Positions 1 to 9,178 of a DNA stretch of 64,000 nt are shown here, piece after piece. Numbering within the stretch: position 1 is the first letter of the stretch; every line of letters begins with the position of its first letter. Where the stretch lies: assembly GCF_003669035.1 (NCBI RefSeq), contig NZ_CP033070.1:4464001-4528000 (forward strand), given 5' to 3'. A program made the position numbers and the translations under genes. Source of the stretch: Chryseobacterium sp. 3008163. Lineage in GTDB: Bacteria > Bacteroidota > Bacteroidia > Flavobacteriales > Weeksellaceae. The notes beneath the pieces were generated by a model, which was not told where the DNA came from, did not search any database, and saw only the letters and a program-made list of their open reading frames with translations.

Positions 1-562
1 CTTTATTAACATTGTCCCTTGTGATAAATTGTCGGTCATAAAAACGGATGCAGTAATTCAGAAACAGTTCAATATTAGAAGTAATCAGCATTTTGCTGTG
101 TTTATCGATGGATTGTTGCAGTTCGTAAGAGATTTTTTTAAAACATTCAATCACCAGTTTTTTTTCTTTATCAGAAAGATGGAGCGCCTCATTGGTATGG
201 TAAGAAAAGAAGCCAAATTCCTGCATTCTCTTTCCCAGAGACGTATTCACCAATAAATCGGGATGAAAAACCAAAGCAATTCCTGTAGGTTGATAAATTT
301 CTTCGTTCAAAACTTCTACCACCTGTCCGGGGGCAAAAAACACAAGCGTTCCGTCCTGATAATCGTAGGTATTGTTGCCATATCTCAAATCTCCGCATTT
401 GGTTTGTTTCAGAACAACACAAAACACATTGAATGTCATTTTATGAGCCGCTCTGGGATCAGATTTAGACAAATCAACCACACTTACCAATGGGTGCAGA
501 GTCTCATTTTTATTAAACTGATTATAGTCGTTTACTGTCTTAAAATTCACAACTTTATCCAT
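1..562 (-). CDS. AraC-family transcriptional regulator, N-terminal part (cut by window edge)
   Basis: The minus-strand frame opens at an ATG at 562 and runs without a stop off the left edge, about 187 codons. It reads as the cupin-like sensing half of an AraC regulator; the helix-turn-helix half lies outside the window. The stretch FGFFSYHTNEALHLSDKEK near residue 120 closely matches the regulator at 3654-4564, so the two are paralogues. It is divergent from the aldo/keto reductase at 940 and separated from it by a repeat-rich spacer, so control of that gene is plausible but inferred. The effector is unknown. Confidence 0.75.
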   Translation of the reverse strand, partial: MDKVVNFKTVNDYNQFNKNETLHPLVSVVDLSKSDPRAAHKMTFNVFCVVLKQTKCGDLRYGNNTYDYQDGTLVFFAPGQVVEVLNEEIYQPTGIALVFHPDLLVNTSLGKRMQEFGFFSYHTNEALHLSDKEKKLVIECFKKISYELQQSIDKHSKMLITSNIELFLNYCIRFYDRQFITRDNVNK

Positions 563-627
563 CTTACTTCCTATTTATCAAACAAAATTAGACATTCCAA
601 GCCATTGGTGATTATAAATTGAGTCAA

Positions 628-834
628 ATCAGTAATAATGGTAAGAGAAACCGTAATCTGTATCATTTGGGCGTATCCATTTGCATTTGCCAACGCCTAT
701 TGCCAACGCAAAAATGCAAGCGGGTCGGGCTATCCGCTATATCTTTTGCTCGTCGTTCCTCCTCGCAAAAGGATGCCGCTTCTATCCCTTACGCGGAAAA
801 CCGCTTAAAAAATGATATCAGTAATAATGGTAAG
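628..834. repeat. 18-bp direct repeat pair flanking an intergenic element
   Basis: ATCAGTAATAATGGTAAG occurs exactly at 628-645 and again at 817-834. A degenerate third copy (AGTAATTGGTATAAG) lies near 841-855. Related words recur at about 19904-19933 and 50599-50625. The perfect pair brackets the repeat at 669-796 and could be a target duplication, part of a low-complexity intergenic word family, or regulator half-sites between the divergent AraC and aldo/keto reductase genes. Confidence 0.6.
669..796 (-). repeat. Interspersed intergenic repeat, copy 1
   Basis: Read on the minus strand, this 130-bp GC-richer block begins CCGCGTAAGGGATAGAAGCGG, contains GGATAGCCCGACCC in the middle and ends in ACGCC. 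The block at 24883-25014 follows the same order of words on the plus strand, so the two are members of one dispersed family. A 72-codon open frame across it is a by-product of its composition. I believe similar blocks are common between genes in Chryseobacterium, but copy number cannot be judged here. Confidence 0.65.
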
Positions 835-921
835 TAAAGCAGTAATTGGTATAAGAAGATCATTCAAAATAAGACAGACATTTGTACTGTTAAAAAGATC
901 AGTCAATAATTATACTTTTAA

Positions 922-1920
<999 letters not shown>

Positions 1921-1953
1921 TTGTTCAATCAATTAATAAAAAAGTACAAACAT

Positions 1954-1986
1954 AAATCTGCGGGAAAAATAATCTTCCGCAGATTT
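1954..1986 (+). terminator. Rho-independent terminator after aldo/keto reductase
   Basis: A 10-bp perfect stem (AAATCTGCGG at 1954-1963 with CCGCAGATTT at 1977-1986) is followed by T-rich sequence. It lies between the reductase stop and the ATG at 2023, which supports starting the next gene at 2023. Confidence 0.75.
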
Positions 1987-2022
1987 TTATTTAGAAATAT
2001 CCATAAAAATTCAAATAGAAAT

Positions 2023-2598
2023 ATGAAAAAAGTAATCGTCTTAGGAGCAAGCGGAAGTCTTGCCAAATCTGTAATTGAAGCCGTAAAACCTTTGGAAAGT
2101 ATAAAAATCACTCTATTCTTGAGAAACAAAAACAGAATTTCTAAAGAACTTTCTAATGATTGCGAAATTTTCGAAGGCGACGCTTTGAATTTTGATGATA
2201 TAAAAAAAGCAGTTTCAGGTCAAGATATTGTGTATGTTAATCTTGAAGGAAATCTTGAATGGATGACAGAAAACATTGTAAAAGCAATGCAGGAATTTGG
2301 GGTCAAAAGAATCATCGCTATCAGTTCTATCGGAATTTATGAAACGCCCTTGAAACCGGTTTTGGTTCCTTACAGAAAATTGGCTGACATTATTGAAAAA
2401 TCCGGATTAGATTATACTATTCTTCGTCCGGATTGGTTTACCAATATTGATGAGGTTGATTACACTTTGACCAAAAAAGACCAGCCGGAAACAGGTTCTG
2501 CAATTTCAAGAAAAAGTATTGCTGATTTTGTTTCAAAGCTGGTGAATAACCCGAATTTGTATGTCAATGAAAATTTGGGAATCAGCAAACCAGATTAA
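2023..2598 (+). CDS. NAD(P)H-binding (atypical SDR / NmrA-like) protein
   Basis: 191 residues from ATG 2023. The frame is open further upstream, but that part overlaps a terminator, and the Rossmann motif VIVLGASGS begins at residue 4 as expected. The conserved ISSIGIY and LDYTILRPDWFT segments are typical of the NAD(P)H-binding family (atypical extended SDRs). The active-site tyrosine-lysine pair is not clear, so it may bind the cofactor for a redox-sensing or oxidoreductase role. Function is not assigned beyond the fold. Confidence 0.85.
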   Translation: MKKVIVLGASGSLAKSVIEAVKPLESIKITLFLRNKNRISKELSNDCEIFEGDALNFDDIKKAVSGQDIVYVNLEGNLEWMTENIVKAMQEFGVKRIIAISSIGIYETPLKPVLVPYRKLADIIEKSGLDYTILRPDWFTNIDEVDYTLTKKDQPETGSAISRKSIADFVSKLVNNPNLYVNENLGISKPD

Positions 2599-2831
2599 TA
2601 ATTGGTTTACTGATTTCATTTTATCAAGATGAATCCATTATAAATGAATCTTGTCTTTCAAGCTATCAACATTAGATAATGTAGCTTCTTCACGACTGCT
2701 AATGTATAATTCAGAGTTATAATTAAATGGATGTTGTTTCGTCATTTCGGATACAACCAAACTCATTTTGGCAACATTTTCCTCACTGCGTCTGCGGACA
2801 TTTGTATTATAAAATTTAAACAAAATTGACA

Positions 2832-3641
2832 ATGCAAAAAACAATTTTCATTACAGGCGCATCATCAGGATTAGGAAAAGCGACAGCCAAATTATTTCAG
2901 TCAAACGGCTGGAATGTCATCGCAACAATGCGAAATCCTGAAAAAGAAACCGAGCTTTCCCAACTGGAAAATGTAACCTTACTTCCATTGGATGTTACCA
3001 ATCTCGAGCAGATTCAGGAAACGGTAAAAAAAGCGATTAAACTTCATACGATTGACGTGGTTTTCAACAACGCAGGTTATGGTTTGATTGGTGCTTTGGA
3101 GGCTTTAACAGACGAACAAATCGTAAAACAGCTGGACACCAATCTACTCGGAGTAATTCGTGTAACGCAGGCTTTCATTCCTTATTTCAGAAAAAACAGA
3201 AACGGATTATTTATTACCACAACCTCAATTGGCGGACTGTTGACTTTTCCTTTAGATTCACTTTATCACGCTACAAAATGGGCTTTGGAAGGCTGGAGCG
3301 AAAGTATGTCTTTTGAGCTGGCTTTGCACAATGTTGGCATCAAAACCATTGCGCCCGGAGGAATTAAAACTAATTTTGCAGGAGAATCATTAGCCGTTGC
3401 CAATCATCCGGCTTATGAAGACGGAATGCAGAAATTATTTGAATTAATGAATCCTGATAATTTCGAACCTGTGGAATGGATTGCTGATGTGGTTTATGAA
3501 GCTGCCACAGACGGAAAAAATCAATTGCGATATGTGACGGGAGAATTTGCCAATCAGTTGTACAACCGTCGTTTGGAAATCGGTTCAGAGGCTGCAGTTC
3601 AGGAGATGAAACAAATGGCTTTTGGAGATTTAATCAATTAA
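2832..3641 (+). CDS. Short-chain dehydrogenase/reductase (SDR)
   Basis: A 269-residue classical SDR. The cofactor motif TGASSGLG is at residues 8-15, the NNAG motif at 79-82, the catalytic Ser at about 132 and the YHATK pair Tyr145/Lys149. An in-frame TTG six bases upstream is a less likely start than ATG 2832, which puts the first strand of the Rossmann fold at residue 4. It lies 12 bases upstream of an AraC-type regulator gene in the same direction, so the two are likely co-transcribed. Substrate unknown. Confidence 0.93.
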   Translation: MQKTIFITGASSGLGKATAKLFQSNGWNVIATMRNPEKETELSQLENVTLLPLDVTNLEQIQETVKKAIKLHTIDVVFNNAGYGLIGALEALTDEQIVKQLDTNLLGVIRVTQAFIPYFRKNRNGLFITTTSIGGLLTFPLDSLYHATKWALEGWSESMSFELALHNVGIKTIAPGGIKTNFAGESLAVANHPAYEDGMQKLFELMNPDNFEPVEWIADVVYEAATDGKNQLRYVTGEFANQLYNRRLEIGSEAAVQEMKQMAFGDLIN

Positions 3642-3653
3642 AAAAATTAAGAA

Positions 3654-4564
3654 ATGAATAACCCGATAAAAGTAGATTCCATATCGCAGCTTCACGAGAT
3701 GCTGGGTTTTGGGAAGCCCGTTCATCCATTGATTAGCATTACTCAAAATGCAAATATAGTTGTGGAAGATAAATTTCTGAATCAGCATTTTCTGTTCAAT
3801 TTCTACAAAATATCGTTCAAGAAAACATTGAAGGGAAAAATGGGATATGGACAAAGTTATTATGATTTTGACGAAGGCGGAATGATTTTTACGGCTCCAA
3901 ACCAGTTGCTTTCTACCAGTTCAGATGATATTCAGTATGAGGGTTTGACGATGCTGATTCATTCTGATTTTCTGAGGAATTATTCATTGGCAACCCGAAT
4001 TAAAAGCTTTGGATTTTTTCATATTCTGCGAACGAAGCTTTGTTTTTGTCGGACAAAGAAAAGGAGACTATTTTTTCGGTTTTTGATAATATTAAAGAAG
4101 AATTAAATAACACGATTGATGACTTCAGTCAGGATGTAATCATTTCGTACATCGAGGTTTTGCTTAATTACAGCAACCGTTTTTACAAGCGCCAATTCAT
4201 TACCAGAAAAGCAGTGAACAATGATTTGCTTTCGAAAATTGAGGAACTTTTAAATGTCTATTTTGATAAAGAAAACGGATTGAATCAAGGTTTGCCTACC
4301 GTTGAGTTTCTCGCAACCGAACTCAGGCTTTCACCAAGATATTTGAGCGATATGCTTCGGTCTTTAACGGGACAAAATGCACAGCAGCTCATCCACGAAA
4401 AATTGATCGAAAAAGCAAAAGATTACCTTACTACAACCCAACTTTCTGTGGCAGAAATCGCTTATCAATTGGGTTTTGAGCATCCGCAGTCTTTCAATAA
4501 GTTATTTAAGAACAAGACCAATCAGACGCCTGTACAATTCAAACAGGGCTTTTATCATAACTAG
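3654..4564 (+). pseudogene. AraC-family regulator, split by one-base frameshift
   Basis: Two overlapping frames together encode one AraC regulator. The first (from ATG 3654) gives the sensing domain to FGFF; the second gives LSDKEKETIF through two helix-turn-helix motifs ending near the QLGFEHPQSFNKLFKNK signature. Adding one T to the T6 run at 4014-4019 restores FGFFSYSANEALFLSDKE, matching the paralogue at 1-562, and gives a full 303-residue protein. The break is therefore one missing base, either a sequencing undercall or a real slippage mutation. The product would probably regulate the upstream SDR or itself. Confidence 0.88.
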
Positions 4565-4571
4565 ATTTAAA

Positions 4572-4904
4572 ATGAGTATAGAAACATTTATCAAAGATTG
4601 GATTGCAGTCAGCAACAGTTACGAGACCGAAAAATATCTTGAATTTTATAACGAAAATGCAGTTTTAGACGACCCATCCGTTGGAAGAAAATTTATCGGT
4701 CACGATGGAATCAAAGATTATTTTGTGAGTTATTTTATTGGCTATAAAACTCAGACTGAACTTAAAAATTTAGAATTCAAAGAAAATTCAGCTCACTTGG
4801 AAGTAGAATTCACCGGAGATTTTCCGGAAGGTAAAATTGGCGGAAGCTTTGATTTTACTTTTATAAACGATAAAATTGAATTTGTAAAAGCAGATTTGAT
4901 TTGA
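4572..4904 (+). CDS. SnoaL-like / NTF2-fold small protein
   Basis: 110 residues from ATG 4572, seven bases after the AraC stop. The frame is open upstream, but that portion lies inside the regulator. The pattern of an N-terminal helix followed by FYNENAVLDDPS, IKDYFVSYF and alternating strands fits the SnoaL-like/NTF2 cone fold used by small isomerases, dehydratases and many uncharacterised proteins. No catalytic residues can be assigned. Likely in one transcript with the SDR and regulator. Confidence 0.8.
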   Translation: MSIETFIKDWIAVSNSYETEKYLEFYNENAVLDDPSVGRKFIGHDGIKDYFVSYFIGYKTQTELKNLEFKENSAHLEVEFTGDFPEGKIGGSFDFTFINDKIEFVKADLI

Positions 4905-4910
4905 AAAATA

Positions 4911-4941
4911 AAACCTTCCTGATTTTAAATTAAGAAGGTTT
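4911..4941. terminator. Bidirectional terminator between convergent genes
   Basis: The 8-bp stem AAACCTTC (4911-4918) / GAAGGTTT (4934-4941) has A-rich and T-rich flanks, so it can serve both the plus-strand SnoaL-like gene and the minus-strand HxlR gene. Confidence 0.75.
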
Positions 4942-4952
4942 TTTAATGCTTA

Positions 4953-5351
4953 TTATTGTTTTTTAGATTTTTCCGAACCCATTTCGGCTTTTACTTTTTC
5001 CCGATGCTGCATTCCCCATTTTGTCATTGCACCTACGACCTCTTCCAAAGTATGGCTGTAGGGTAGAAGCTCATATTCTATACTTACGGGATAACCATTT
5101 TCTACTTTTTTGATGATAAAACCATTCATTTCCAGTTCCTTCAGTTCGCTGGAAAGTACTCTTGCAGAAATTCCGCTGACTTGACGCTGAATTTCTGTAA
5201 AACGCTTGTTTCCTCTTGCCATTGCGATGATAATCATCAGTTTCCATTTGCCACCGATGGCATATAATGCATCCGAAACTGCCATTAAAACCTTATGACA
5301 ATCTTCAGTAAATGCCTTGTTATCTGTTTGATTTCCTTTTGATTCTGACAT
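4953..5351 (-). CDS. HxlR-family winged-helix transcriptional regulator
   Basis: 132 residues. It begins with a short polar tail, then DCHKVLMAVSDALYAIGGKWKL, the hallmark N-terminus of HxlR regulators (Cys at about residue 18 followed by IGGKW). The winged helix runs through FTEIQRQVSGISARVLSSELKEL and the conserved beta wing. HxlR proteins are small dimeric repressors or activators, often redox- or aldehyde-responsive. It is divergent from the SnoaL-like gene at 5476 and shares with it a spacer holding a palindrome, which suggests autoregulation and control of that gene. Confidence 0.9.
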   Translation of the reverse strand: MSESKGNQTDNKAFTEDCHKVLMAVSDALYAIGGKWKLMIIIAMARGNKRFTEIQRQVSGISARVLSSELKELEMNGFIIKKVENGYPVSIEYELLPYSHTLEEVVGAMTKWGMQHREKVKAEMGSEKSKKQ

Positions 5352-5364
5352 AACTTTGGTTTAT

Positions 5365-5377
5365 GTTAGTCGCTAAC
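5365..5377. promoter_or_regulatory. Candidate HxlR operator (palindrome)
   Basis: GTTAG-TCG-CTAAC is a perfect 5-bp inverted repeat, 14 bases upstream of the hxlR-type start codon. A second imperfect TTAG/CTAA pair follows at 5380-5394. It lies between the divergent regulator and the SnoaL-like gene, the usual place for an HxlR site. Confidence 0.5.
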
Positions 5378-5405
5378 CTTTAGGTAACAACTAATAAAAT
5401 GTAAG

Positions 5406-5424
5406 CAAATATAATATAATTTTG
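5406..5424. promoter_or_regulatory. Divergent -7 elements for HxlR gene and SnoaL-like gene
   Basis: TAATTTTG at 5417-5424 (plus) and TATATTTG read on the minus strand at 5413-5406 both fit the Bacteroidota -7 consensus TAnnTTTG. No convincing -33 TTG is seen at the proper spacing for either, so activator help is possible. Confidence 0.4.
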
Positions 5425-5475
5425 TCCAAGAATAATTACAGAAAGTAATTTAAAATTTAATTAAACAACAAAATT

Positions 5476-5913
5476 ATGACATTAGAAATTTTAAAAACAA
5501 AACAAGATTTAAGAGAATTGATTGACAATTATGCGTACCTAAGTGATGAGTGGAAAATCTCTGAGGTGATGGATTTGTTTACTCTTGATGTCACGTACAA
5601 AGTCTTTATGGGTGGTGCTTTGGTTGCAGATGTTTCGGGAAGAGAAAATATGGAAAGTGATTTTAATCTGCACGCTTCACAAGTAAAAACCTATTTCACA
5701 TTGAACGGACAACATACCGTGAAAATCGACGGCGAAACAGCTACAGGCATTTCTTTTTCTCAGATTAAAATGATTCGTGAAGCTAACGGAAAGGATGTTT
5801 TAACGGATTACAGTGTGAAGTATGAAGACTTTTACGTTTTCCAAAACGGCAAATGGCTGATTAAAGACAGAATTGGATATTTTGTGATAATTGAGTCGAG
5901 AGCTATTTCATAA
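5476..5913 (+). CDS. SnoaL-like domain protein
   Basis: 145 residues with the NTF2-like arrangement: an N-terminal helix containing LRELIDNYAYLSDEWK, then LFTLDVTYKVFMGG, a conserved HTVKIDGETATG strand and the C-terminal FQNGKWLIKDRIGYF. This matches the SnoaL_4-type family of small ring hydroxylating dioxygenase-beta-like proteins. It stands alone, divergent from an HxlR regulator whose probable operator lies upstream. The enzymatic role, if any, is unknown. Confidence 0.82.
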   Translation: MTLEILKTKQDLRELIDNYAYLSDEWKISEVMDLFTLDVTYKVFMGGALVADVSGRENMESDFNLHASQVKTYFTLNGQHTVKIDGETATGISFSQIKMIREANGKDVLTDYSVKYEDFYVFQNGKWLIKDRIGYFVIIESRAIS

Positions 5914-6042
5914 TAGTCTGTCAGAATTTTTTTAACTTATTAAAGCGGTAGAATTTTTTGTTTCGGCAGAGAATTCTATTGGCGTTTTAATATTTTGGTT
6001 ATATTTAAAATAAGATAAGTTTGAATTTCTTAATTTTGTAAA

Positions 6043-6921
6043 ATGAAAGAGAAGGTTACACGAGTTCTCTCTGAGTTTAATAATGAACTGAAACTTCAGG
6101 GATTCAAGGCATTTCAAATTGAAAATGACAGTAATGAAACGCGTACCTACAGCAGAAAAGAATTCTATAAAATTTGCCTTACAACCGGAAAAAGTAAAAT
6201 TCACTATTCTGATAAAACCTATGAGCAGGAAGGTACAATTCTCTTTTTTGGCAATCCGCATATTCCTTACTCCTGGGAAACGATTTCTACAACATATGTG
6301 GGTTATACCATTCTTTTCTCTGCCGAATTCTTTAAAAATTCTGAACGTTCCGAGAGTCTTCAGCAATCTTCATTCTTTAAGATTGGCGGAACTCCGGTTT
6401 TGAAAATAACTTCTGAACAAAGAAACTTTCTTAATACTATTTTCCAAAAAATGATTGCTGAGCAAGAGAGCGAATATGTGTTTAAAGATGAATTGATTCG
6501 CAATTATATAAGTCTCATTATCCACGAATCTTTGAAGATGGAGCCTTCTGAAAATTATGAGCAAAGCAAGAATGCATCGTCAAGATTAACCTCTGTTTTT
6601 CTAGAATTACTCGAAAGACAATTTCCGATTGAAACCACTGCAAATCCTCTTCAATTAAGAACAGCGCAACATTATGCTCAGCATCTGAATGTGCACATCA
6701 ATTATCTGAATCGTGCAGTAAAAGAAGTCACCGGAAAATCTACGACTTCGCATATTACCGAAAGAATCATTACAGAATCAAAAGCACTTTTGCAGCACAC
6801 CGACTGGAGCATTTCCGAAATCGCTTATGCGCTAGGTTTCGAATATCCAACTTATTTTAATAATTTCTTTAAAAAACAAACAGGAACCAATCCTAAAGCT
6901 TTTCGACTGACTGAAGTTTGA
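6043..6921 (+). CDS. AraC-family transcriptional regulator
   Basis: 292 residues, full length. The N-terminal half is a cupin-type ligand-binding domain (GTILFFGNPHIPYSWE near residue 65). The C-terminal third carries two helix-turn-helix motifs, ending in WSISEIAYALGFEYPTYFNNFFKKQTGTNPKAFR, the canonical AraC signature. A -7-like TAATTTTG at 6031-6038 sits only four bases upstream of the ATG, so if this is the promoter the transcript is leaderless or nearly so. It may govern the acetyltransferase and hydrolase genes downstream; this is inferred from position only. Confidence 0.92.
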   Translation: MKEKVTRVLSEFNNELKLQGFKAFQIENDSNETRTYSRKEFYKICLTTGKSKIHYSDKTYEQEGTILFFGNPHIPYSWETISTTYVGYTILFSAEFFKNSERSESLQQSSFFKIGGTPVLKITSEQRNFLNTIFQKMIAEQESEYVFKDELIRNYISLIIHESLKMEPSENYEQSKNASSRLTSVFLELLERQFPIETTANPLQLRTAQHYAQHLNVHINYLNRAVKEVTGKSTTSHITERIITESKALLQHTDWSISEIAYALGFEYPTYFNNFFKKQTGTNPKAFRLTEV

Positions 6922-7006
6922 TTTTCTTAATTCTTGGTTTGATAATCTTTAACGGCTTGCTTATAAGTCGTGATATCTTTGTATCTGATAATCAAATCAA
7001 TTTAAA

Positions 7007-7597
7007 ATGTCAGATTCAAAGCATAATTCCGGTTCTAAATTATTTCAAAATGATATTTTTGAAAGGCTTTTAGCTGGTGAAACTATCCTTCCAAACGATT
7101 CACAAATAGACAAATTGCGAGAAGAAGCTTTTGCTGTAAAAGTATTGCTTAATCAGATGAATAATTCTTCAAATCCTGAAGAAATTACAGACATATTATC
7201 TCAAATTTTAGACAAAGAAGTTCAGGATATTGCTGTCTTCACACCCATTTACATCAATTATGGTAAGCACATTACCATTGGTAAAAACGTCTTTATTAAT
7301 TTCGACTGTACCTTTCTTGCATTAGGCGGAATTATCATCGAAAATGATGTTTTAATTGGCCCGAAAGTAAGTCTCATTACCGAAAATCACCCATTAAATC
7401 CCAAAGATAGAAAAGGTCTGATTTGCAAATCTATTCTTATCAAAAAAAATGCGTGGATTGGTGCTAATGCAACGATTTTACCTGGTGTAACGATTGGCGA
7501 AAATGCCATAGTCGCTGCAGGAGCTGTAGTTTCTAAAGATGTTCCTGATAATACCGTCGTTGGTGGAATTCCTGCAAAATTTATTAAAACAATTTAA
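7007..7597 (+). CDS. Hexapeptide-repeat O-acetyltransferase (maltose/galactoside acetyltransferase type)
   Basis: 196 residues. A short N-terminal Mac-like helical segment is followed by a left-handed beta-helix with [LIV]-G-X4 repeats ([40 protein letters not shown]). The catalytic His is in [10 protein letters not shown]. The C-terminal [11 protein letters not shown] is typical of NodL/LacA/Maa-type acetyl-CoA-dependent sugar O-acetyltransferases. The acceptor is unknown. The gene is 12 bases from the next one, so the two are likely co-transcribed. Confidence 0.9.
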   Translation: MSDSKHNSGSKLFQNDIFERLLAGETILPNDSQIDKLREEAFAVKVLLNQMNNSSNPEEITDILSQILDKEVQDIAVFTPIYINYGKHITIGKNVFINFDCTFLALGGIIIENDVLIGPKVSLITENHPLNPKDRKGLICKSILIKKNAWIGANATILPGVTIGENAIVAAGAVVSKDVPDNTVVGGIPAKFIKTI

Positions 7598-7609
7598 ATT
7601 CGAAGTAAT

Positions 7610-8656
7610 ATGAAAAAAGCATTAGCAGTTACAATATTGTTTCTGTTCACAGGACAATTATTCTCACAAAAAGTAAAATCAAATTTAGAAAAAATGACCA
7701 CTACAAAAGAACATTATACATTCCAGTTAAGCGATAAAGTGACCCGCCAAAAAGTACACTTCAAAAATCGTTACGGAATCACACTTTCGGGAGATTTATA
7801 CCTTCCAAAAAATGTTGGGAATGAAAAATTATCTGCATTGGCAATCAGCGGACCATTCGGTGCAGTGAAACAACAGTCATCAGGATTATATGCCAATCAA
7901 ATGGCAGAAAGAGGTTTTGCTGTTATAGCTTTTGACCCATCTTACACGGGTGAAAGTGGAGGAGAACCAAGAAATGTAGCTTCTCCGGAAATTAACACTG
8001 AAGATTTCAGTGCAGCCATTGACTTTTTAGGATTGCAGAAAAACGTCGATAAAAACAAAATCGGCATCATAGGAATTTGTGGCTTCGGAGGATTTGCTTT
8101 GAATGCAACAGCGATTGATAAACGAGTGAAAGCTGTTGCCACGACAAGTTTGTATGATATGACGAGAGTAATGTCAAAAGGGTATAATGATTCTGTAATA
8201 CCCGAACAAAGAACCAAAACTTTGGAAAATTTGGGTCAACAACGATGGAAAGATGCCGAAAGAGGAAAACCTACCGACGGACCAAGAAATTTACCTGAAA
8301 CATTGAAAGGCAATGAACCTCAGTTTGTAAAAGAATATTTCGATTATTACAGAACGCCGCGTGGTTTTCATGTCAATTCTGTGAACTCGAACGGAGCTTG
8401 GCTAATTACGAACCCGATAGCATTTATGAATATGCCGATCTTAAGTTATGTAAAAGAAATTTCACCACGACCAATGCTTTTGATTGCCGGAGAAAATGCG
8501 CATTCTAGATATTTTAGTGAAGATATTTTTAAAGTGGCAAATGAACCGAAAGAATTGCTGATTATTCCAAACGCTGTTCACGTGGATTTGTATGATAAAA
8601 TGGATATAATTCCTTTTGATAAATTAGAAAGTTTTTTCAGAGCAAATTTGAAATAA
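7610..8656 (+). CDS. Exported alpha/beta hydrolase (YcjY/dienelactone hydrolase-like)
   Basis: 348 residues with a signal peptide (hydrophobic residues 3-17, cleavage after FSQ). The core shows ISGPFGAVKQQSSGLYA as the oxyanion region, FDPSYTGESGG, and a nucleophile elbow GICGFGG in which the nucleophile is Cys rather than Ser, as in dienelactone hydrolase and YcjY-like proteins. The probable catalytic His is in IPNAVHVDLYD. It should act in the periplasm on an ester or similar bond. It is paired with an acetyltransferase, which might point to acylated substrates, but this is inference. Confidence 0.87.
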   Translation: MKKALAVTILFLFTGQLFSQKVKSNLEKMTTTKEHYTFQLSDKVTRQKVHFKNRYGITLSGDLYLPKNVGNEKLSALAISGPFGAVKQQSSGLYANQMAERGFAVIAFDPSYTGESGGEPRNVASPEINTEDFSAAIDFLGLQKNVDKNKIGIIGICGFGGFALNATAIDKRVKAVATTSLYDMTRVMSKGYNDSVIPEQRTKTLENLGQQRWKDAERGKPTDGPRNLPETLKGNEPQFVKEYFDYYRTPRGFHVNSVNSNGAWLITNPIAFMNMPILSYVKEISPRPMLLIAGENAHSRYFSEDIFKVANEPKELLIIPNAVHVDLYDKMDIIPFDKLESFFRANLK

Positions 8657-8673
8657 TTTAAATTAAATATTCG

Positions 8674-8706
8674 AAAGGTTTATTTATGTTTTGCAGGTAA
8701 ACCTTT
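8674..8706 (+). terminator. Terminator after hydrolase gene
   Basis: The 9-bp stem AAAGGTTTA (8674-8682) / TAAACCTTT (8698-8706) is followed directly by a T run. Confidence 0.75.
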
Positions 8707-9122
8707 TTTCTTTAAATGCAATCAATAAAAAGAAAGTAAGTAACAAAAAAGTCTTCAAAATTGAAAATGCTGTAAGTTTGTTTATAAGAATAATTTCCAA
8801 AGAAAAATAAATATTGGATTCTCAGCGATTAGGGAAATTGAAAATTCAAACAAATTATTTTATTAAAATTTTTGCAAGTTTCATAATAGAAAATTTATTT
8901 ATAAAACTGAATGGCTGACGAGATTAAAATTTAAATTATATAATCGGATAAAGTCTAAAAATTTAGATTTTCAAAAATGTTGTTTTTTATATGTAATTCA
9001 GGTAGATACGAGTCTTGAAAAATATCCTATTTAACATAATATAAATTATAAGACTTTTTAATTTAAAGTGGAATAGTGGCTTTAAGATGTTTTATACTTG
9101 TAAACTGATAGTTCTCTAAAAT
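8707..9122. other. AT-rich intergenic stretch without recognised content
   Basis: About 415 bases of very AT-rich sequence lie between two terminators that close the hydrolase gene and purF. I see no coding frame of credible composition, no RNA gene and no clear promoter serving a gene. Confidence 0.5.
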
Positions 9123-9158
9123 AAAAAGACATACTGAAATTAATCAGTATGTCTTTTT
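9123..9158. terminator. Terminator downstream of purF
   Basis: A 15-bp perfect stem (9123-9137 with 9144-9158, around AGACATACTGA) has A5 and T5 tails on both sides. On the minus strand it ends the purC-purF transcript. Confidence 0.85.
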
Positions 9159-9178
9159 AGTAAGTCAATTATTATCTC

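Noticed and set aside
619..837. 72-codon open frame on the plus strand between the AraC and aldo/keto reductase genes
   Set aside because: It lies across the interspersed repeat and its direct repeats, with no resemblance to a protein.
2638..2844. 68-codon minus-strand frame between the NAD(P)-binding and SDR genes
   Set aside because: Its start overlaps the SDR coding region; part of it looks protein-like but there is no promoter or recognisable family, so a decayed fragment cannot be told from chance.
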